44,216 nucleotides of DNA from JAVBTR01 sp031556065 (GTDB lineage: Bacteria; Bacillota; Clostridia; Christensenellales; Aristaeellaceae). Position numbers and translations under genes: made by a program. A model generated the notes under the pieces. It was not told where the DNA came from. It ran no database searches and was given only the letters and a program-made list of their open reading frames with translations. Shown in pieces: positions 1 through 7,753 of the stretch; the stretch's first letter is position 1, and the number at the start of each line of letters is the position of its first letter. The stretch lies in contig JAVBTR010000062.1 in assembly GCA_031556065.1 (NCBI GenBank), positions 1 through 44,216 of the forward strand, in the 5' to 3' direction.

Positions 1-87
1 GATTTTACGGTCGTTTGTTCGGGCAAGGTAGGAATTTCTACGAAATTCCACCGAAAATCGCCGCACATGTCGCCGATTTCGGAATGA
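1..87 (+). CDS. Possible 3' tail of an upstream gene, unassigned
   Basis: The plus-strand frame starting at base 1 stays open for 28 codons and ends with TGA at 85-87. The residues read like protein but match no family I can name. The frame is too short to tell a real tail from a chance opening, and the same bases are also open on the minus strand. It is listed only because it sits at the window edge and precedes a palindrome and a terminator-like hairpin. Confidence 0.2.
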   Translation, partial: DFTVVCSGKVGISTKFHRKSPHMSPISE

Positions 88-89
88 AA

Positions 90-113
90 ATCGGAGGACC
101 GCGGTCCTCCGAT
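90..113. repeat. 24-bp perfect palindrome
   Basis: Bases 90-113 are identical to their own reverse complement, centred on CCGCGG. There is no loop, so it is more likely a double-stranded DNA site (protein binding or an element end) than an RNA hairpin. It lies between the unassigned tail and a terminator-like hairpin. Confidence 0.6.
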
Positions 114-139
114 ACCTCCTAGGGTTTGTTGATGGTCTG

Positions 140-173
140 AAGGCAGCTCTTTTGAAAAGGAGCTGCCTTTTTC
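140..173 (+). terminator. Rho-independent terminator
   Basis: A 10-bp stem (140-149 with 160-169, AAGGCAGCTC paired with GAGCTGCCTT) closes a 10-base loop and runs into a T tract at 168-172. It separates whatever lies upstream of the window from the gene starting at 225. Confidence 0.7.
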
Positions 174-224
174 ATTGACGATAGCAGTTCAATTTGCTAA
201 GATACCCTTGAGAGGTGCGTACCG

Positions 225-1658
225 ATGGAAAAGATAAAGAAACCATTTTTAACCGCGTTTTTATTATGCGTTATCAATTGCCTGCTCCTGCTGCCCGCCC
301 AGTTTGGGCTAAACCTGCTCCCTGGTACAGAGGTACGGCCCGCCTCCTTTTTCCCCGTCTTCGCGGGAATCTATTGGGGCCTGCCTGGGGCTATCGGCAT
401 TGGATTGGGGAACTTTTTCGCCGATTGGATCGCTAATGGCCGCATTGTGCCCACCTTTTTGCTGGGCTCCTTGGCCAACTTTTTCTATGCCTATATCCCT
501 TATAAATGCTGGTATACCTTTAAACCACTTTTGAACAAAAAAGGCTTCTTTATTCATGATGTAAAAAGCCTTGTAAAATATATTCTGATCGCGCTGGCTG
601 CCTGCGTGATGATCGCCCTCCATGTAAGCATTGTACTGGAGGCCTATCTTAACCTCCCTGCTTCAAGCAATTTCCTTTTTTTGTTTATGAACAACTTCGA
701 ATTTTGCATGGTGCTGGGGCTCCCGGCCTTGATGCTTTTACCCTATACAAGGCTTAAGCCCTTCCAACCGGCACATTTTCAGCATGGCAAAATCCCCAGT
801 TGGGCATGCGATCTGGCAGGCTTTCTAGGGATTGCCATCATGGGCTGCTATTTTCTATACGCCAAGGGAACCCCTAATCAAACCCTTTCGTACATGGTTC
901 TTTTCGTTTCCATGGGGCTGCTTGCCTTGGGAGCGTGTAAAAAAATCCGCATTATACCCCAGGCCCAGGACGATGACGGCTTGCTGAAGACTTCAGTCAA
1001 AATCCGCATATTTATATACTGTCTGATGATGGCCCTGGTTATGACCATTGCCATGGGCTTGATCGTCTATGCCATCCTAAGCCACTACGAAACCGACCGG
1101 ATGACTTTATGGAGCCACGTTTATACAGCCATTATTATATCCCTTAACCTGATTTTGTTCGTATCCATCCTACTTTTGTGGGTCATCGAAAAGCAGATCA
1201 CCCTGCCTCTTTATCTGCTGGCCAAACGGGTAAACCAATCCAAGGCAGGGGGCAATGAATTGGATATACTTCATTCCAGCCTGGAATTCGTTGTAACCGC
1301 CTCCGATGGCTCGGCTGCATCGGAGGACGAATACAAGCTATACATCGGGCTCAATGACGGGGAAACCAACGCGCCTGTCTACACAGCGGCCCAGGCCCGG
1401 GAGATGGTGGGCGCCATATGCTTAAAGCACGTCAACGGTTATACCGCCACAGAGGGTGTCGGCGGATGGGTGGACCAAAAAGCCCGCCCTGTCTATGAAT
1501 CCACTCTGATTTATACCATCTTTGGCGCCTCCCAGCAACAGATCAAAACCATTTGCGATGATATTCTTAAAACCTTGAACCAAAATGCCATCTTGATCGA
1601 AAAAAACAGCCACTCTCGGGAATACTATTTTGGCAAGGATAATGCCAGGAGCAATTAA
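225..1658 (+). CDS. Membrane protein: ECF S-component-like N-terminus with DUF3574-like C-terminus
   Basis: Seen: 477 residues. The first ~190 are hydrophobic and contain the patterns FPVFAGIYWGLPGA, GNFFADW and NFFYAYIPYK. These resemble the membrane domain of energy-coupling-factor S components and of the similar domain fused to signalling outputs in clostridia. Further membrane spans follow around residues 195-330. The last ~110 residues are soluble (YKLYIGLNDGETNA, GGWVDQKARPVYESTL, ILIEK) and resemble DUF3574-type small proteins. An AGAGG ribosome site at 211-215 sits 9 bases before the ATG. dinB starts two bases after the stop codon, so the two genes are probably co-transcribed. A vitamin-uptake role is possible, but the energising subunits are absent and the C-terminal domain has no known reaction. 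The function is therefore unknown; domain assignments are from memory of family patterns. Confidence 0.75.
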   Translation: MEKIKKPFLTAFLLCVINCLLLLPAQFGLNLLPGTEVRPASFFPVFAGIYWGLPGAIGIGLGNFFADWIANGRIVPTFLLGSLANFFYAYIPYKCWYTFKPLLNKKGFFIHDVKSLVKYILIALAACVMIALHVSIVLEAYLNLPASSNFLFLFMNNFEFCMVLGLPALMLLPYTRLKPFQPAHFQHGKIPSWACDLAGFLGIAIMGCYFLYAKGTPNQTLSYMVLFVSMGLLALGACKKIRIIPQAQDDDGLLKTSVKIRIFIYCLMMALVMTIAMGLIVYAILSHYETDRMTLWSHVYTAIIISLNLILFVSILLLWVIEKQITLPLYLLAKRVNQSKAGGNELDILHSSLEFVVTASDGSAASEDEYKLYIGLNDGETNAPVYTAAQAREMVGAICLKHVNGYTATEGVGGWVDQKARPVYESTLIYTIFGASQQQIKTICDDILKTLNQNAILIEKNSHSREYYFGKDNARSN

Positions 1659-1659
1659 A

Positions 1660-2952
1660 ATGGAACGCACCATTTTCCACGTAGACTGCAATGGTTTTTA
1701 CGCCTCTGTGGAGTGCTTGGATGATCCTTCCCTGCGGAATGTGCCTATGGCTGTGGCAGGGGATCCGAAAAACCGTTCCGGGATCATTCTGGCGAAAAAT
1801 GAGTTGGCTAAGGGCTATGGGGTGCAAACGGCGGAAACCGTTTGGCAAGCCAAGCGTAAATGCCCCGGCCTTCTTTTGGTGCCGCCTCGGCATGAACGGT
1901 ATTACCAGATTTCCCAAAAGGTCAAAGCCCTTTTTGAAGATTACACCGACCAAGTAGAAAACTTCGGTCTGGACGAAGCCTGGCTGGACGTGACCCAATC
2001 CCTTGACTATTTTCACCTAACCGGGGAAGAATTGGCCCACTGCATACGCAAGCGGGTAAAAGAAGAGATCGGCGTCACCGTGTCCATCGGGGTCAGCTAT
2101 AATAAAATTTTTGCCAAATTAGGCTCCGACATGAAAAAGCCCGATGCGGTTACTGTGGTTTCAAAAGACAATTACAAAAAATTGGTATGGCCCCTAAAAG
2201 CCCGGGAGCTGTTGTTTGTAGGCAGAGTTGCTGCGGATGCGCTGGAAAAGCACCACATCCGCACCATCGGGGATATTGCCGCTTGGGACAGAACCCACCT
2301 TACAAAGCTGATGGGCAAGGCAGGGGAGGGTTTATGGCTTTATGCCAATGGGTTGGATGACTCCCCTGTTTTAAAAGCCGGGGAGGGGGAACCCATTAAA
2401 TCTGTTGGCAACGGGATGACCTTCCGCCGGGATCTAAACGGGGAAGAGGAAATCCGCTGTGGAATTATTGCCCTGTGCGATGAGGTAGCCACAAGGCTTC
2501 GAAGCTATAGCCTCAAATGCAAAACCGTTCAGGTCACCATTAAAAACCCCATGCTCAAATCCATTTGTCGGCAAATGGGGCTTACAAATCCTACCTATTT
2601 GCAAAAAGAAATCGTAGACGCAGCCATGGCGCTCATGAAAACCCACTGGCCCTCACAGGCCCCTATTAGGGCTTTGACAGTAACCACCAGCAACCTGGTG
2701 CCTGCCAGCGATGCGCCGGAACAAATGAGCCTTTTTGAAATAGGCCCTCAGGGAAGCCCGGACAAGCGAGACCGGCTGGAAAAGCTGGAGTCCACCTTGT
2801 TTGACATACGGCAAAAGCACGGAGCCCATTCCATTGCCATGGGCTACGCGCAAAATGATGAAATTGGCGTACAGCCGTTTAAAACAAACAGCAAGCCCAA
2901 ATCAGAACTCAGTGGAGACCCCGAAGACAATCTGGGGATTGATGTAGATTAA
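1660..2952 (+). CDS. dinB: Y-family DNA polymerase IV
   Basis: This is a translesion polymerase that copies past damaged template bases in the cytoplasm. Seen: the palm motif HVDCNGFYASVE near the N-terminus with metal-binding Asp9, the catalytic pair Asp105-Glu106 in GLDEAWLD, and the typical SIGVSYNKIFAKLGSDMKKP stretch. QMSLF at residues 355-359 matches the beta-clamp binding motif near the C-terminus. The steric-gate position reads Phe-Tyr, as in UmuC/UvrX-like Firmicutes enzymes. An in-frame ATG exists at 1630, but it lies inside the upstream gene. AGGAG at 1647-1651 is placed 8 bases before the ATG at 1660, which I take as the start. The length of about 430 residues is normal. The last ~50 bases overlap the 3' end of the convergent LacI-type gene. 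No LexA box was recognised. Confidence 0.93.
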   Translation: MERTIFHVDCNGFYASVECLDDPSLRNVPMAVAGDPKNRSGIILAKNELAKGYGVQTAETVWQAKRKCPGLLLVPPRHERYYQISQKVKALFEDYTDQVENFGLDEAWLDVTQSLDYFHLTGEELAHCIRKRVKEEIGVTVSIGVSYNKIFAKLGSDMKKPDAVTVVSKDNYKKLVWPLKARELLFVGRVAADALEKHHIRTIGDIAAWDRTHLTKLMGKAGEGLWLYANGLDDSPVLKAGEGEPIKSVGNGMTFRRDLNGEEEIRCGIIALCDEVATRLRSYSLKCKTVQVTIKNPMLKSICRQMGLTNPTYLQKEIVDAAMALMKTHWPSQAPIRALTVTTSNLVPASDAPEQMSLFEIGPQGSPDKRDRLEKLESTLFDIRQKHGAHSIAMGYAQNDEIGVQPFKTNSKPKSELSGDPEDNLGIDVD

Positions 2953-3945
2953 TTCATAAGGCAGCTCCGGGGTTTCGATCCGGGTCAGCAGGGTTTGGGT
3001 AAGACGTTTGCCAAGCAGCGCCGTCTGAACAGATACGGTGGTTAAAAGCCCTGCCACATTATCGTACTCCCTTGTGCCATCATAACCGGAAAGTGCCACG
3101 TCCTTAGGCATTTCAAGCCCTCTGGCTGCCAAGTGCCGGTAGGTAAAATGGGCGACGTAGTCGCTGGCACAAACAAAGGCTTCCGGCATTTTTTTAAAGC
3201 TATCCAAAAAGTCGCTGATCTGGTCATCGTAATGGTAGATGCCAAATGGCCCCAGCAGGCAGTTTTCACTTTTGACGGGAATACCGTTGTCCTGCAAAGC
3301 GTCTAAAAACCCTTGATAGCGATCCCTATTGGTACGGGCGTAGGAAACATCGCCGATAAAGCCGATGTTTCTGCGGCCTTTTTTTATGATGGAATCGGTG
3401 ATCTGGTAAATGGTGTTGCGGCCCTCTAAAAGAAGCACGTCCCCCGTTAGCTCATAAGTGGGCACGGCAGTAACCGTATCCAGGAAAACCTTAGGAATGG
3501 TTAATTCATTTACCAGCCGGAGCATTTTCTCATCGTATACGTTTATAATAATAGCTCCCTGCACCGTACCGGAGGAAAGCAATTCCGGCAGCCTATAACC
3601 TTCGTTATAGCTAGAAGGCACATAGGTGTATAAAAGATTGATGCTTCGTTTGGCCAGCTCCTTGGCGATACGGTGAATAATCCCCGTCCAGAAAAGGCTG
3701 GATTCCGGCCGGGAAACAATGACGCTGATGGTGACCCCTTCCAAGGGCTGCTGTTTCAAAAGCGCGGGGGTGCGAAGCACCCGGGTGGCCGTTTGGTGGG
3801 CATAGCCCAGCTCCTTGGCCTTTTCGGTAATCTGCTGCCACAGAGGCTCCGATACGCCTCCCTTGTTGTTAAATACCTTCCAAACAGTGACACGGGAAAT
3901 GCCCAGAGCATCCGCCACATCTTGCATGGTTGCTTTTCTCGCCAT
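2902..3945 (-). CDS. LacI-family transcriptional regulator
   Basis: Seen: 347 residues with the classic N-terminal helix-turn-helix and hinge (MQDVADALGISRVTVWKVFN, then VSEPLWQQITEKAKELGY). A periplasmic-binding-protein-like sensor domain follows, containing GRRNIGFIGD and a DNRYQGFLDAL-like stretch (DRYQGFLDAL). Known for the family: DNA binding as a dimer or tetramer, usually released or strengthened by a sugar. It is transcribed divergently from the sugar operon that starts at 4211, so it is most likely the local repressor of transporter and glycosidase expression (inference). GGAGGG at about 3952-3957 is its ribosome site. Its stop codon lies inside the end of dinB, a convergent overlap of 51 bases. 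Confidence 0.9.
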   Translation of the reverse strand: MARKATMQDVADALGISRVTVWKVFNNKGGVSEPLWQQITEKAKELGYAHQTATRVLRTPALLKQQPLEGVTISVIVSRPESSLFWTGIIHRIAKELAKRSINLLYTYVPSSYNEGYRLPELLSSGTVQGAIIINVYDEKMLRLVNELTIPKVFLDTVTAVPTYELTGDVLLLEGRNTIYQITDSIIKKGRRNIGFIGDVSYARTNRDRYQGFLDALQDNGIPVKSENCLLGPFGIYHYDDQISDFLDSFKKMPEAFVCASDYVAHFTYRHLAARGLEMPKDVALSGYDGTREYDNVAGLLTTVSVQTALLGKRLTQTLLTRIETPELPYELIYINPQIVFGVSTEF

Positions 3946-3988
3946 AGCTCAAATCCCTCCAAAGGGTATTCCAATGGTCTTTACAAAT

Positions 3989-4017
3989 AGTATACACGAA
4001 AAGATGTTAAGTTGCAA
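3989..4017 (-). promoter_or_regulatory. Predicted promoter of the LacI-type regulator
   Basis: On the minus strand, TTGCAA (4012-4017) and TATACT (3989-3994) are separated by 17 bases, a good sigma-A spacing with a perfect -10 except for the common T-to-C change. It reads towards the regulator start at 3945. A TTTACA half-site lies just downstream, at 3980-3985. Confidence 0.6.
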
Positions 4018-4141
4018 CATGTAAACAAAAATGTTAAATGTTAACTTTACATACGGGTTTGTTAAAGCAAGCCATATATAAGCCTTTTCGGCATAAATTG
4101 TGCAATACAAACATAAAACTAAATGTAAAACAGAAAAAGTG

Positions 4142-4170
4142 TTGACAAGTCATCCTGGCACGAGTATACT
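4142..4170 (+). promoter_or_regulatory. Strong sigma-A promoter of the sugar operon
   Basis: TTGACA (4142-4147), a 17-base spacer and TATACT (4165-4170) form a near-consensus sigma-A promoter. Transcription should start near 4177. This excludes the upstream ATG at 4100 as a start for the first permease and supports the GTG at 4211. Confidence 0.8.
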
Positions 4171-4210
4171 GTATGTAAAGAAACGAGTTGAATATGCGAG
4201 GTGGATGCCT

Positions 4211-5191
4211 GTGACCACATTAAAAAACGAGTCCACTGGAACTAAAAGTAAACTTTACAAACATCGCCGGAAATGGTCAAGAGATGATACGGAGCTGTCC
4301 CTGCTTGGGTTGCCTTGCTTTTTCTGGTATGCCGTCTTCGCGTATCTGCCCATGTTCGGCTTGGTTATCGCTTTTAAGAATTACAAAATTTCTCCTGGGC
4401 ATAGCTTCTTGTATAGCTTGTTCAACAGCAAATGGGCAGGGCTGAGCAATTTCCAATTCTTCATGAAATCCAACGCGTTTTCAATGCTGCTGAGAAACAC
4501 GGTTCTGTATAATATTGTGTTTATCATTCTGGGTATCCTAATCCCGGTGTCCCTGGCAATGATTATCAGTATGATATATAACCGCCGCCTGAGCAAAACC
4601 TATCAAACCATGATGTTCTTTCCCCATTTCATGTCCTGGGTGGTTATCAGTTACTTTGTATATGCTTTTTTAAGCCCAGACAAAGGCCTTCTCAACAGCA
4701 TCATCCTTTCCCTGGGCGGGAAGCCTATCAGCTGGTATTCAGAACCCAGGTATTGGCCGTTTATCCTTGTCATCATGAGCGTTTGGAAAAGCACGGGATA
4801 TGGCATGGTGGTCTATCTGGCCAGCATCACGGGAATCGATGAAACCCTCTATGAAGCAGCTGTCATCGATGGTGCTTCCAAGGCGCAGCAGGCAAGATAC
4901 ATTACGCTGCCAAGCCTTAAAACCATTATCGTCATGATGTTTATTTTAAACGTGGGCCACATTTTCTATTCGGATTTCGGCCTGTTCTACCAGGTAACCC
5001 AGCGCATACCAAATTCCTTATATAACGTGGCCTCCACCTTTGATACCTATATCTATTCCTCCCTTCAATCCAACGTGCCTATTGGCCGCACGGCCGCAGC
5101 CTCCTTCTTCCAATCGGTTTGCTGCTGTATAACGGTTTTGCTGGCCAACTTCATTGTTTCCAAGATTGATCCAGATAGCGCATTGCTATAA
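4211..5191 (+). CDS. ABC sugar transporter permease, LplB type
   Basis: This is one of two inner-membrane subunits of a carbohydrate importer of the CUT1 class. Seen: about six hydrophobic segments, and the cytoplasmic EAA loop EAAVIDGASKAQQARYITLP, which contacts the transport ATPase. It has the N-terminal pattern of LplB/YteP-like permeases. The open frame reaches back to 4100, but the promoter at 4142-4170 lies inside that extension. GAGGTGG at 4198-4204 sits 6 bases before a GTG at 4211, giving 326 residues, the normal length; an ATG at 4205 is too close to the ribosome site. It is first in the operon, with the second permease 15 bases downstream. No ATPase gene is nearby, so a shared MsmX-like ATPase is likely (family knowledge). 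Confidence 0.9.
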   Translation: MTTLKNESTGTKSKLYKHRRKWSRDDTELSLLGLPCFFWYAVFAYLPMFGLVIAFKNYKISPGHSFLYSLFNSKWAGLSNFQFFMKSNAFSMLLRNTVLYNIVFIILGILIPVSLAMIISMIYNRRLSKTYQTMMFFPHFMSWVVISYFVYAFLSPDKGLLNSIILSLGGKPISWYSEPRYWPFILVIMSVWKSTGYGMVVYLASITGIDETLYEAAVIDGASKAQQARYITLPSLKTIIVMMFILNVGHIFYSDFGLFYQVTQRIPNSLYNVASTFDTYIYSSLQSNVPIGRTAAASFFQSVCCCITVLLANFIVSKIDPDSALL

Positions 5192-5206
5192 GAAAGGGGA
5201 AACGCA

Positions 5207-6157
5207 ATGAATACAGCTATGATCAATCAGCCGGAAAAAAAGAACCGAATGGAGCAACCGGAAAACAAGCTAAACCGCATCAAGCCTTCCACCAATGTAA
5301 TCTTCAATATTGTTTTGCTCATTGCGGCGCTGGCCTGCATTCTTCCTGTGGTTTTCGTATTTATGATCTCCATCACCTCCGAAGGCTCTTTGGCCCAATA
5401 CGGTTACCAATTTTTTCCCAAGGAATTATCATCCTCAGCCTATACCTTCTTGTTAAACGAGCGCAGTACCATTGCCCACGCCCTATACATTTCCGTATTG
5501 GTAACGGTGCTGGGCACGCTGCTGGGGCTTGTACTGACTACCACCATGGGTTACTCTCTTAGCAGACCCAACTTTAAACTAAAAGGCTTTTACACCTACG
5601 TGGTTTTTATCCCCATGATTTTCAACGGCGGCATGGTGGCTGGCTATGTGATAACCGCCAATGTTCTGGGCCTTCGGGACAGTATTCTGGCGCTGATTTT
5701 GCCTCTTTGCGTATCCTCGTTTAACGTTATCATTTGTAAAACCTTTTTCAAGGCCACCATTCCCGATTCGGTTGTCGAATCCGCCAAGATCGATGGTGCT
5801 ACCCAATTCCGTATCTTTGGCCAAATCGTGCTGCCTATTTCCAAGCCCGTGCTGGCAACGGTAGGGTTGTTCTTAGCCTTTGGCTATTGGAATGACTGGT
5901 TCCAATCCTCCCTGTATATCAGCTCCAAAAGTCTGATTTCTTTGCAGGCGCTGCTTAATAACATGCTGATGAACATTCAGTATCTGGCCAGCAATCCTTC
6001 AGCGGGATTAAGCTTGACCCAGTACAAGAACCTGATGCCCACCGAATCTGTGCGTATGGCTATCGCCATCGTCATCGTGGTACCCATTGCCTGCGCATAT
6101 CCCTTCTTCCAAAGGTACTTTATTTCCGGTTTGACCATCGGTGCGGTAAAAGGCTAA
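5207..6157 (+). CDS. ABC sugar transporter permease, LplC/YtcP type
   Basis: Second membrane subunit of the same importer, 316 residues with six predicted spans. The EAA loop reads ESAKIDGATQFRIFGQIVLP. The C-terminus (RYFISGLTIGAVKG) is the typical ending of LplC/YtcP-like permeases. An AAAGGGG ribosome site precedes the ATG. It pairs with the permease at 4211-5191 and the binding protein at 6261-7670, so the three form a CUT1-type uptake system lacking only its ATPase. Confidence 0.92.
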   Translation: MNTAMINQPEKKNRMEQPENKLNRIKPSTNVIFNIVLLIAALACILPVVFVFMISITSEGSLAQYGYQFFPKELSSSAYTFLLNERSTIAHALYISVLVTVLGTLLGLVLTTTMGYSLSRPNFKLKGFYTYVVFIPMIFNGGMVAGYVITANVLGLRDSILALILPLCVSSFNVIICKTFFKATIPDSVVESAKIDGATQFRIFGQIVLPISKPVLATVGLFLAFGYWNDWFQSSLYISSKSLISLQALLNNMLMNIQYLASNPSAGLSLTQYKNLMPTESVRMAIAIVIVVPIACAYPFFQRYFISGLTIGAVKG

Positions 6158-6206
6158 AGCCTTTCCTTAAAGCGACTTTGTCACACCCCAACACTGGTTG
6201 CGTATT

Positions 6207-6224
6207 CAAAAGCGGTTGCTTTTG
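6207..6224 (+). promoter_or_regulatory. Small hairpin between permease and binding-protein genes
   Basis: CAAAAGC (6207-6213) and GCTTTTG (6218-6224) form a 7-bp stem with a GGTT loop. No T tract follows, so it is more likely a processing or attenuation element than a full terminator. It sits in the 103-base gap before the binding-protein gene; nothing else was recognised there apart from the AAGGAGG ribosome site. Confidence 0.35.
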
Positions 6225-6260
6225 CAATAAAATCCACTATTATTTAAGGAGGAACCCTGC

Positions 6261-7670
6261 ATGAAGAAGCTTTTTGCCATTCTTCTATCCCTGGCGATGC
6301 TGCTTAGCATCATGGCGTTGCCCGTAGCAAGCGCCGACGAAATCCCCACCATCAAATGGGTCCAGGTAGGCGGCGGCATGCCTACCAACTACGATGCTTG
6401 GAAGGCCAACATCGATAAGTACCTGGAAGAAAAAATCGGCGTCCATATCGAAATGGAAATTATCTCCTGGGGCGATTGGGGCAATCGCCGCAACGTCATC
6501 GTCAACACCAATGAACCCTATGACATTCTCTTCACCAACCTGGACACCTTCTCCGGCGACGTGAACCTAGGCGCTTTCTTGGACATCACGGACTTGGTGC
6601 AAACCGCAGCACCCGATCTGTACGCTTTCATCCCCGCAAGCTACTGGGATGCCAGCAAGGTCAATGGCCGGGTTTATGCCGTTCCCACCTACAAGGATTC
6701 CTCCTGCACACAATACTTTGTGTTAGACGAGAAAAAGGCCGAAGAATATGGCTTTGATTTCAGCGCTATCAAGACCTATGCGGACATGGAAGAAGGTCTG
6801 CGCAAGGTCAAAGAAGGCGAAAATATTACGCCTTACATCATCGACAGCAATGGTGTTTCCGCCGTTACCACCTGGTATGACATGATGGGCACCGGCGTCA
6901 ATGCCATGGGCGTTCGTTATGACGACGCAGAACGCAAGGTCGTTGCCGTTTTCGAACAGGAAGACGTTATGGCCGATCTTAAAACGCTGCACAGTTGGTA
7001 CCAAGAAGGTCTCATCAATGCGGATGCTGCCACCCTGGCCGAAGCTCCCGCTTACCGTTTCCTCAACGTAGCCCAGGGCTGGTCCTTGGCTGCCAAGACT
7101 GTTTGGGGCCCCAACATGGGCACCGATGCCATCGCTATTCAGTGGGGCGACACCGTTGTTTCCAACGACACCGTTCAGGGCTCCCTGAGCTGCATCTCTT
7201 CCTCCAGCAAGAATCCCGAAAAGGCCCTGCAGCTGCTGGAACTGGTTAACACCGATTCTTACGTGCGCGATGCGCTGTATTATGGCCTGGAAGGCGACAA
7301 CTTTGAATACACCGCTGATGGCCGTATCCACCGCAACAACACCGATTGGACCATGGCTGGCTACACCCAGGGCACTTTCTTCAACGTTTCCCTGCTGGAC
7401 GACGTAGAGATTAACCAATGGGACGAAGTCCGTAAGCTTAACGAAGAAGCAAAGCCCTCTGTACTCCTTGGCTTCTCCTTCGATTACAGCGAGCTGGAAG
7501 ACGAACGTGCTAACTGCGTCGAAATCTACAACCGCTACCGCAGCGAACTTTTGACCGGTACTGTCGATCCCGAGACCGCCGTTCCCGCTATGATGGCTGA
7601 AATGCGCGCTGCTGGCTTCGACAAATTGGTGGAAGCTGCTCAGGCTCAGATTGACGCACAGTTCAAGTAA
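6261..7670 (+). CDS. Sugar ABC transporter substrate-binding protein (LplA-like, DUF3502 type)
   Basis: Extracytoplasmic receptor for the importer above. Seen: 469 residues, a signal peptide (MKKLFAILLSLAMLLSIMAL) ending at VASA before Asp-Glu, and a large alpha/beta binding fold. The C-terminal helix pattern (NRYRSELLTGTVDPE, then AAGFDKLVEAAQAQIDAQ) is typical of the LplA/LipO group. There is no Cys at the cleavage site, so this is not an ordinary lipoprotein. AAGGAGG lies just upstream of the ATG. The codons look highly optimised (many GGC, GAC, AAG), as expected for a strongly expressed binding protein. A strong hairpin follows at 7695-7731. The substrate is probably an oligosaccharide handled by the GH130/GH38/GH20 enzymes downstream (inference). 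Confidence 0.92.
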   Translation: MKKLFAILLSLAMLLSIMALPVASADEIPTIKWVQVGGGMPTNYDAWKANIDKYLEEKIGVHIEMEIISWGDWGNRRNVIVNTNEPYDILFTNLDTFSGDVNLGAFLDITDLVQTAAPDLYAFIPASYWDASKVNGRVYAVPTYKDSSCTQYFVLDEKKAEEYGFDFSAIKTYADMEEGLRKVKEGENITPYIIDSNGVSAVTTWYDMMGTGVNAMGVRYDDAERKVVAVFEQEDVMADLKTLHSWYQEGLINADAATLAEAPAYRFLNVAQGWSLAAKTVWGPNMGTDAIAIQWGDTVVSNDTVQGSLSCISSSSKNPEKALQLLELVNTDSYVRDALYYGLEGDNFEYTADGRIHRNNTDWTMAGYTQGTFFNVSLLDDVEINQWDEVRKLNEEAKPSVLLGFSFDYSELEDERANCVEIYNRYRSELLTGTVDPETAVPAMMAEMRAAGFDKLVEAAQAQIDAQFK

Positions 7671-7694
7671 GATTATAATATCAACGTAACAACC

Positions 7695-7731
7695 TTTGGG
7701 GCAGGGGGAAACGGATTCCCCCTGCCCCAAA
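7695..7731 (+). promoter_or_regulatory. Perfect 16-bp stem hairpin after the binding-protein gene
   Basis: Arms 7695-7710 and 7716-7731 are fully complementary (TTTGGGGCAGGGGGAA and its complement) with a 5-base loop. There is no T run; the ribosome site of the next gene follows immediately. Such structures often protect the 3' end of a binding-protein message and reduce expression of downstream genes. Confidence 0.8.
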
Positions 7732-7753
7732 TAGATAAAAGGAGATCGTCGTT

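Larger units (their letters stand above)
3980..4179. promoter_or_regulatory. Cluster of TGTAAA/TTTACA half-sites, candidate operators
   Basis: The divergent intergenic region contains the hexamer TGTAAA or its complement at 3980-3985, 4020-4025, 4046-4051, 4124-4129 and 4174-4179. The pair at 4020-4051 forms an inverted arrangement. CTTTACATAC at 4045-4054 is the exact reverse complement of GTATGTAAAG at 4171-4180, which overlaps the expected transcription start of the sugar operon. The placement fits operators for the adjacent LacI-type protein. The exact operator boundaries are inferred. Confidence 0.45.

Noticed and set aside
4100..4210. N-terminal extension of the first permease from the ATG at 4100
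   Set aside because: A near-consensus sigma-A promoter lies inside it (4142-4170), and the added residues are not permease-like.
6723..7730. Long minus-strand open frame (335 codons) opposite the sugar-binding protein gene
   Set aside because: It lies entirely antisense to a clear gene with optimised codons, which often leaves the reverse frame open. Its translation has no recognisable domain and no proper ribosome site.
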